Assembly: GCA_018648445.1 (NCBI GenBank) | Contig: JABGRG010000007.1 | Coordinates: forward strand, 1-64,000 | Direction: 5' to 3' | DNA length: 64,000 nt | From: Rhodospirillales bacterium | GTDB taxonomy: Bacteria; Pseudomonadota; Alphaproteobacteria; Rhodospirillales_A; JACZKS01 | Shown here: positions 59,355 through 64,000 of the stretch, piece after piece | Position numbering within the stretch: the stretch's first letter is position 1 | Layout: each line of letters opens with the position of its first letter | The notes under the pieces: generated by a model | What the model was told of the DNA's origin: nothing | Database searches by the model: none | Seen by the model: the letters and a program-made list of their open reading frames with translations, nothing else | Made by a program: the position numbers and the translations under genes

Positions 59355-60368
59355 CTACTTCTTCGGCATGGTCAGCGGCTTGATGAAGCTGTTATCGACG
59401 AAAGAACCGGCGTCGACCGAGGCATCGACCAGGCCCTTTTCGCGATACCACTCAACCTGCTTGTAAACGTCGGCCACGTCCAGACGGCCGTCGGCCTCGA
59501 TATACATAGCGCCGTTGCGGATCTTCGGATGCGCCTTGGCGGCTTCCTGATCCTTGTAGACGTACTTGTGGATGATGGCGACGATGGCGTCCTGATCGGT
59601 TTTGCCATCAATGAAGGCGGCGCGGTAGTCGGCGATGCCTTTCTGGTAAGCCTTGACGAATTTTTCGGTCACGCTGCGGCGCTTCTCCACATTGGCGGTC
59701 GAGGTGAACAGCCCGCCCACCTGATAGGGCGCGTAGTCGGAAACCCAACCGATAAGTTTTGCGGCGCCGGCATTGGCCAGCGGCTTGGCGATGTGGGGCA
59801 CGATAATCATGGAGTCGACCTGACCCGATTTCAGAGCGCCGATCATGTTGCCAACCGATTGCAAAGCCTTCAGTTTGATTTCCGAAAGGGGGAAGCCCGC
59901 ACCTTCGGCCACCTGGCCCATCATGTAATGGAAGGAAGATCCGACCTGGCTCATGGCGTAACTATGGCCGGGCAGCTTGTCGACCGAGGTCAGCCCTGCT
60001 TCATACGCTTTGTTGGAAGCCAGAATACCCGAGCCTTCGAAGCCCTTAACCTCGTGCAACTGCGCGCCGATGACCTTAAGCGCGCCCTTGCCCGCCAGAT
60101 TGAAGAAACCGGCGGTGAAGGCGGTCACGCCGAAGTCGGCGTCGCCGGACGCAATGGCCACGGCCACAGGCTGGGCGGCGCGGAAGAATTTGAAATCGAC
60201 CTCCAGGCCCTGCTCGGCGAAATATCCTTTTTCCTGGGCGATGAACAGCGGCGAAGACGAAACGAACGTCAGAGCCGCCACATTTACTTTTTCGGCGGCC
60301 TGGGCCGAGGTTACGGCCAACACCGCGCCAAGCGCGACAAACGGCTTGATGAACGACGAAATTCTCAT
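59355..60368 (-). CDS. NitT/TauT-type ABC transporter substrate-binding protein
   Basis: 337 residues. Signal peptide to TSAQAAEK. NMT1/THI5-like features: LTFVSSSPLFIAQEKGYFAEQGLEVDFKFFRAAQPVAVAIASGDADFGVTAFTAGFFNLA. It binds an anion or amine in the periplasm. The GntR gene lies just upstream on the same strand (53 bp), so the regulator and importer are probably one unit. Confidence 0.92.
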   Translation of the reverse strand: MRISSFIKPFVALGAVLAVTSAQAAEKVNVAALTFVSSSPLFIAQEKGYFAEQGLEVDFKFFRAAQPVAVAIASGDADFGVTAFTAGFFNLAGKGALKVIGAQLHEVKGFEGSGILASNKAYEAGLTSVDKLPGHSYAMSQVGSSFHYMMGQVAEGAGFPLSEIKLKALQSVGNMIGALKSGQVDSMIIVPHIAKPLANAGAAKLIGWVSDYAPYQVGGLFTSTANVEKRRSVTEKFVKAYQKGIADYRAAFIDGKTDQDAIVAIIHKYVYKDQEAAKAHPKIRNGAMYIEADGRLDVADVYKQVEWYREKGLVDASVDAGSFVDNSFIKPLTMPKK

Positions 60369-60421
60369 TTGACTGCCTCTCTTGATTGGTTGCGTTTTAG
60401 GTAGGTTTCTTTCGGTCGGTT

Positions 60422-61093
60422 CTATGCCGACAACACCCGCCCGATATGACTGCGCAGCATGGCCGCCGCACTACCGGTTTTTCCGCTGGTGACGGCGGCG
60501 AGGATCACCGAATGGTTGGGATTGTCGGGCGGCGGCCCCTTGCGTTGCCCGACCGGACCTTCCATCAGCGAGATCAGCCGGAACCGGCGGCTTTCGTCAT
60601 AAAGGCGTTCCTGGAATTGAAGCAAACGCCGCGATCCGCAAGCCCCCGACAGGGACATATGGAAGGCCTTGTGAGCGTCGTCCCACAGCAAAACCGTTTC
60701 CGGGTTCTGCGGATCGACCCGGCTTTCCGCCACCGATAGCTTGTGATAGGCGGCGACCACCTCGGCTTCCCAGTCAACGTCGCCGTTTTTCATGGACCAC
60801 GTAAGGGCCAGACATTCGATTTCCTGGCGCAGGCGGGTGACGTCTTCAAGGTCGTCCTCGGTCATTGAGGCAACGCGGAAACCCCGTTGATCGACAGCCT
60901 CGACCAACCCCTCACTGGCCAGGCTTATCAGGGCCTCGCGCAGGGAATTCGTGCTGCCCCCGTAGGACTTGCGCAAATCCTCGATCTTCAATTTGGTATC
61001 GGGCGCGAGACGGCCGACACAAATATCCAGACGCAATTGTTCGGCCAAGACGCGAACGATCGACGCCGATTTTTCAGGACCATCCAAAAACAT
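60422..61093 (-). CDS. GntR-family regulator, FCD subgroup
   Basis: 223 residues. DNA-binding domain: RLDICVGRLAPDTKLKIEDLRKSYGGSTNSLREALISLASEGLVEAVDQRGF; the usual SRTPVREAL is replaced by STNSLREAL. FCD domain with HKAFHMSLSGACGSRRLLQF. It probably regulates the TauABC-like operon and perhaps the divergent AEC permease. The start codon ATG 61093 is followed upstream by a strongly AT-rich stretch. Confidence 0.9.
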   Translation of the reverse strand: MFLDGPEKSASIVRVLAEQLRLDICVGRLAPDTKLKIEDLRKSYGGSTNSLREALISLASEGLVEAVDQRGFRVASMTEDDLEDVTRLRQEIECLALTWSMKNGDVDWEAEVVAAYHKLSVAESRVDPQNPETVLLWDDAHKAFHMSLSGACGSRRLLQFQERLYDESRRFRLISLMEGPVGQRKGPPPDNPNHSVILAAVTSGKTGSAAAMLRSHIGRVLSA

Positions 61094-61349
61094 CTATTAC
61101 CCTCAAGTTCATTATTGCTGGAAATTTCCTATTTTTTCTATTTTTACGCGTTTTCACTCGAAAGGTCAATTTTTTTCGCCGTCGTTTTTTCAAGCGAAAT
61201 CATAGGGTTGGAAAAAATCACCTATTTTTCCCTTCACCGGCCTTTGCCCATTCCTCCTTTTCGTGCATCGCCGGACCGAAAGTCATTTACCTGACTGGTT
61301 TCACAGCCATAATGGCTGGAAGTCAAATGCTTACGAATTGGGAGCGGAC
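61094..61349. promoter_or_regulatory. AT-rich divergent control region (GntR / AEC permease)
   Basis: 256 bases. A perfect palindrome GGAAATTTCC lies at 61120-61129, and CTATTTTT-type runs recur at about 61130, 61138 and 61223. These are candidate operator and promoter elements; I see no gene. A frame open from 61263 has no codon pattern like its neighbours. Confidence 0.45.
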
Positions 61350-62264
61350 GTGATTGGAGTTCTTCTTGATGCCGTGCTGCCCATCTTTGCGGTCGCGGCT
61401 CTGGGCTTTGCCGCCGGGCGGATCGGGCTTTTCGACAACGCCATGGCGTCGATCATCAACCGGTTTGTCTTTTACCTGCCCCTTCCGGTGCTGTGTTTCA
61501 AATTGCTGGCGAACGCTCCGTTTGAGAAATTCGACTGGTTGCTGCTGAGCGGATACTTCCTTTCCGAAGTCGCCGTATATGCGCTGGGGTTTCTGGTCGC
61601 CCGCCTCGCCTTCAAATGCGGCTGGCGGGAATCGATCCTGCTGGGGATGGCCGCGGCTTTCTCCAACCATGTTCTGTTTGTGCTTCCCATCGCTCTTACC
61701 TTGTTTGGTGACGGCGTCACCCTGCCCATCGTCGCCATCATAACGGTGGACACGCTGCTGATATTCGGCGCGACCTTGCTTTTGATGGATATTCTGACGC
61801 TCGAAAAGCCGTCGGTGACGGGCCTCGTCATCAAGCTGGTAAAAAACCCGCCGGTCATGGGGATGGCATCGGGCCTCGTCTTCGGCTCGCTGGGCGTTGA
61901 CCTGCCGACGGGTATCAACACTTTCCTTGATTTCGTCAGCACCACCGCCGCGCCGTGTGCACTATTTGCCATGGGCGTCGTGCTTTCCGACACGACCGGG
62001 AGCACGCGCACAGCGCTCCCCGTCGCCATCAGTGCGTTGAAAGTTGTGGGCCATCCCCTGCTGGCTGTGGCGGTCATCGTTTTCGGGTTCGAAATCTCGC
62101 CGGAAACGGCAAGGCCCGCTCTCATGACCGCCGCAGGCCCCTGCGGCGCGATGGCCTTCGTCATGGCGCTGAACTACAACGTGAAAGTCGACGCCATCGC
62201 CCGCGCCATCCTGTTCGCCATGATCGCATCCGTCGTCACGGTAACCCTCATGGCCGCGTACTGA
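61350..62264 (+). CDS. AEC-family (auxin efflux carrier type) permease
   Basis: 304 residues from GTG 61350 (GGGAG upstream). About ten helices: [26 protein letters not shown] at the start and [22 protein letters not shown] at the end. The AEC family moves organic acids or amines in bacteria (for example malonate). It precedes an SDR gene by 31 bp, so a carrier plus dehydrogenase pair is likely. Confidence 0.87.
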   Translation: MIGVLLDAVLPIFAVAALGFAAGRIGLFDNAMASIINRFVFYLPLPVLCFKLLANAPFEKFDWLLLSGYFLSEVAVYALGFLVARLAFKCGWRESILLGMAAAFSNHVLFVLPIALTLFGDGVTLPIVAIITVDTLLIFGATLLLMDILTLEKPSVTGLVIKLVKNPPVMGMASGLVFGSLGVDLPTGINTFLDFVSTTAAPCALFAMGVVLSDTTGSTRTALPVAISALKVVGHPLLAVAVIVFGFEISPETARPALMTAAGPCGAMAFVMALNYNVKVDAIARAILFAMIASVVTVTLMAAY

Positions 62265-62295
62265 ATCATATTTAACCGATAAGGAACCTGCACTT

Positions 62296-63054
62296 ATGAA
62301 CACATTGTCCAAAAATGCCATCGTCACCGGAGCGGGATCTGGCATCGGCCGGGCGAGCGCATTGGCCATGTTGCGCGCGGGCTATTCCGTCGCCCTGGTC
62401 GGACGCCGGGCCGAGCTACTGGAGGAAACCAGGGAATTGGCCGACGATGCAGGGGAGCGGGCTTTGGTCCTGGCGGCCGACATCACCGATCCGGCGGCCG
62501 TTGACAAACTGTTTGCCGAGGTCAAGACGGCCTTCGGGCGGCTTGATGTTTTATTCAATAATGCGGGGCTCAACGTGCCGGGCGTAAAATTTGCCGATCT
62601 GACCTATGAGCAATGGCGCAGTGTCATCGACATTAACCTGACGGGTTCGTTCCTTTGTGCGCAGGGGGCTTTTCGGCAGATGAAGGCTCAAGACCCCATG
62701 GGCGGGCGGATCATCAACAACGGATCCATTTCGGCCCATGCGCCGCGGCCAAACTCGGCCCCCTATACGTCATCCAAGCATGCCATCACCGGGCTGACGC
62801 GCACCCTTTCGCTGGATGGCCGCGCTTTCGACATCGTGTGCAGCCAAATCGATATCGGCAACGCCGTAACACCGCTGGCGGCACGCCTGTCCAAAGGGGT
62901 TTTGCAGGCCGATGGGCGAACCATTGCCGAGCCGATGATTGATGTGGAACACGTCGCGAATTCGGTCATGCACATGGCCGAGTTGCCGCTGGACGTCAAT
63001 ATTCAGTTCATGACCGTCATGGCCACCAAAATGCCGTTCATCGGGCGCGCCTAA
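62296..63054 (+). CDS. Short-chain dehydrogenase/reductase (SDR)
   Basis: 252 residues. [25 protein letters not shown], catalytic Ser in [27 protein letters not shown] with YxxxK (YTSSK). Instead of the common C-terminal VDGG, the end is [22 protein letters not shown](P)-dependent oxidation or reduction of a small alcohol or keto compound. It lies between the AEC permease and a TAXI receptor gene. Confidence 0.87.
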   Translation: MNTLSKNAIVTGAGSGIGRASALAMLRAGYSVALVGRRAELLEETRELADDAGERALVLAADITDPAAVDKLFAEVKTAFGRLDVLFNNAGLNVPGVKFADLTYEQWRSVIDINLTGSFLCAQGAFRQMKAQDPMGGRIINNGSISAHAPRPNSAPYTSSKHAITGLTRTLSLDGRAFDIVCSQIDIGNAVTPLAARLSKGVLQADGRTIAEPMIDVEHVANSVMHMAELPLDVNIQFMTVMATKMPFIGRA

Positions 63055-63085
63055 AAAATCGATATTAAGAAAGTTACACAAAGAA

Positions 63086-63114
63086 TTTACATATTTTTTT
63101 GCCGGGACTATTAT
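63086..63114 (+). promoter_or_regulatory. Strong sigma70-like promoter for the TAXI receptor gene
   Basis: TTTACA (63086-63091), 17-bp spacer, TATTAT (63109-63114): five of six bases match at each element. The ribosome site GGGAGGA follows at 63160-63166. Confidence 0.75.
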
Positions 63115-63170
63115 TTCGGCGAAGGAAGACGGTCGTCGATTCAACGGTGAAATATGTGAGGGAGGAAATC

Positions 63171-64000
63171 GTGAGCACTTATAAATCTAAATTCGCAACC
63201 TTGGGCGTTGCGCTGGGTCTTATCGTTTCATCGGCAGCTGCAAGCGCCGAGGAACTTCGCATCGGAACGGCCAGCCAGGGCGGTGCGTTCTATCCGGTCG
63301 GTCAGGCCATTTCCAATCTGGTTAACAAGTACGCCGACGGAATTACCATGGTTCCGGTGGTCACCCAGGGTTCGGTTCAGAATCCGCGTTTGGTGAACAA
63401 GGGCGAAGTAGACATCGGCATCACCAACAATAATCTGTCGGTTTTGGCTAACAAGGGCGCCGCCATGTACGCGAAAAGCGGCAAGATGGACCTGCAGGCC
63501 GTTGGGTCCTTGCACTTCTCCATCCTGCACATGATGACCCTGAAAAGCTCGTCGGTTAACACCATCGCCGATCTCAAGGGCAAGCGCGTGGCGGTCGGTC
63601 CGGCCGGTGGCGGAACCATCCCGTTCCTGAAACAGGTTCTGGGTCTGGCGGGTCTGACCATTGACGACATTACGCCCAGCTTCCTGTCCTATGCCGATGG
63701 TTTCAGCCAGTTGGCGGACGGCAATGTGGACGCCTCCTTCGCCCTTTCCGGTTATCCGGCGGGTGCGGTGACGCAGGCCCAGGTGACCAAGGACCTTAAA
63801 TTCATCAAGCTCGGCGAAGGCAAGATGGGAGAAGCCCTTGCCAAGTACACGAACTACAACGAGGTCGTTGTGCCGATGGATGTTTACAACACGGCCGAGG
63901 AAGGACGTGTGCTGGGCGTCAACAATATGCTGATGGTCAAAAGCTCCATGGACGCGGACAAGGTTTATGCGATCACCAAGGCGATCTACGACCACATGGA
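63171..64000 (+). CDS. TAXI-family TRAP transporter solute receptor (3' end outside window)
   Basis: Open from GTG 63171 to the end of the window, 276 residues visible. GGGAGGAAATC precedes the start. Signal peptide to SSAAASAEE. ELRIGTASQGGAFYPVGQAISNLVNKYADG and the later KGKRVAVGPAGGGTIPFL are typical TAXI receptor motifs. It would feed a fused 4TM-12TM TRAP permease, presumably encoded after the window. A strong promoter lies upstream. Confidence 0.92.
   Translation, partial: MSTYKSKFATLGVALGLIVSSAAASAEELRIGTASQGGAFYPVGQAISNLVNKYADGITMVPVVTQGSVQNPRLVNKGEVDIGITNNNLSVLANKGAAMYAKSGKMDLQAVGSLHFSILHMMTLKSSSVNTIADLKGKRVAVGPAGGGTIPFLKQVLGLAGLTIDDITPSFLSYADGFSQLADGNVDASFALSGYPAGAVTQAQVTKDLKFIKLGEGKMGEALAKYTNYNEVVVPMDVYNTAEEGRVLGVNNMLMVKSSMDADKVYAITKAIYDHM

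Overview
This 64 kb window looks like chromosomal DNA of an alphaproteobacterium, most likely from the Rhodospirillales (marine or aquatic type). The evidence is the GC-rich coding style, the block rne / amiC / mrcA / prfB, a YhdP-like AsmA protein beside glnE, an EipB (DUF1849) protein, and many periplasmic-binding-protein transporters. The assignment is inferred from gene content only. I see no tRNA, rRNA, CRISPR array, insertion sequence or prophage.

Layout. 1-22 kb is mostly housekeeping: the tyrS 3' end, a giant AsmA-like protein, glnE, prfB (read through a programmed +1 frameshift), mrcA, amiC, rne with a strong hairpin in its leader, a class I/II aminotransferase, a gamma-glutamyltransferase-like lipoprotein with an altered catalytic motif, an M48 metalloprotease, a lipoprotein, a DsbA-like protein, a double-PDZ protein and EipB. 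22.3-25.5 kb holds wecB-wecC-SDR (UDP-ManNAc / UDP-ManNAcA synthesis). 25.7-29.2 kb is a compact sulfur operon: an octaheme cytochrome c, SoxY, SoxZ and an exported triple-rhodanese protein, closed by an intrinsic terminator. SoxXA, SoxB and SoxCD are absent from it.

29.3-37.9 kb is a glyoxylate-centred catabolic module: AllA, a DctPQM TRAP transporter, a serine-glyoxylate-type aminotransferase, a GlcD/GlcF-like FAD/Fe-S oxidase and a GntR regulator. 37.9-39.4 kb carries a small DUF1178 protein, thioredoxin and a SPOR-domain lipoprotein. 39.6-49 kb has a polar amino-acid ABC transporter, a GntR regulator, a peptidase-M24-fold protein lacking most metal ligands, a TctCBA tripartite transporter and a Gfo/Idh/MocA oxidoreductase.

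49.1-56.8 kb is the most unusual block: an NfnA/SudB-like and a GltD/NfnB-like flavoprotein, a two-subunit 2-oxoacid:ferredoxin oxidoreductase (gamma domain fused to alpha), and a 752-residue protein I do not recognise that ends in a ferredoxin-like cysteine motif. Together they look like a redox module linking NAD(P)H, ferredoxin and a 2-oxoacid. 56.9-64 kb has a DUF4197 protein, a TauABC-like ABC transporter with its GntR regulator, an AEC permease, an SDR and the start of a TAXI-type TRAP receptor.

The second half is therefore rich in small-molecule uptake (DctPQM, amino-acid ABC, TctCBA, TauABC-like, AEC, TAXI) paired with FCD-type GntR regulators. In four of these loci a GC-rich hairpin lies directly after the binding-protein gene, which suggests post-transcriptional or termination-based tuning of subunit ratio. 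The two best candidates for under-described biology are the octaheme cytochrome-SoxYZ-rhodanese operon and the Nfn/Kor/752-residue operon.
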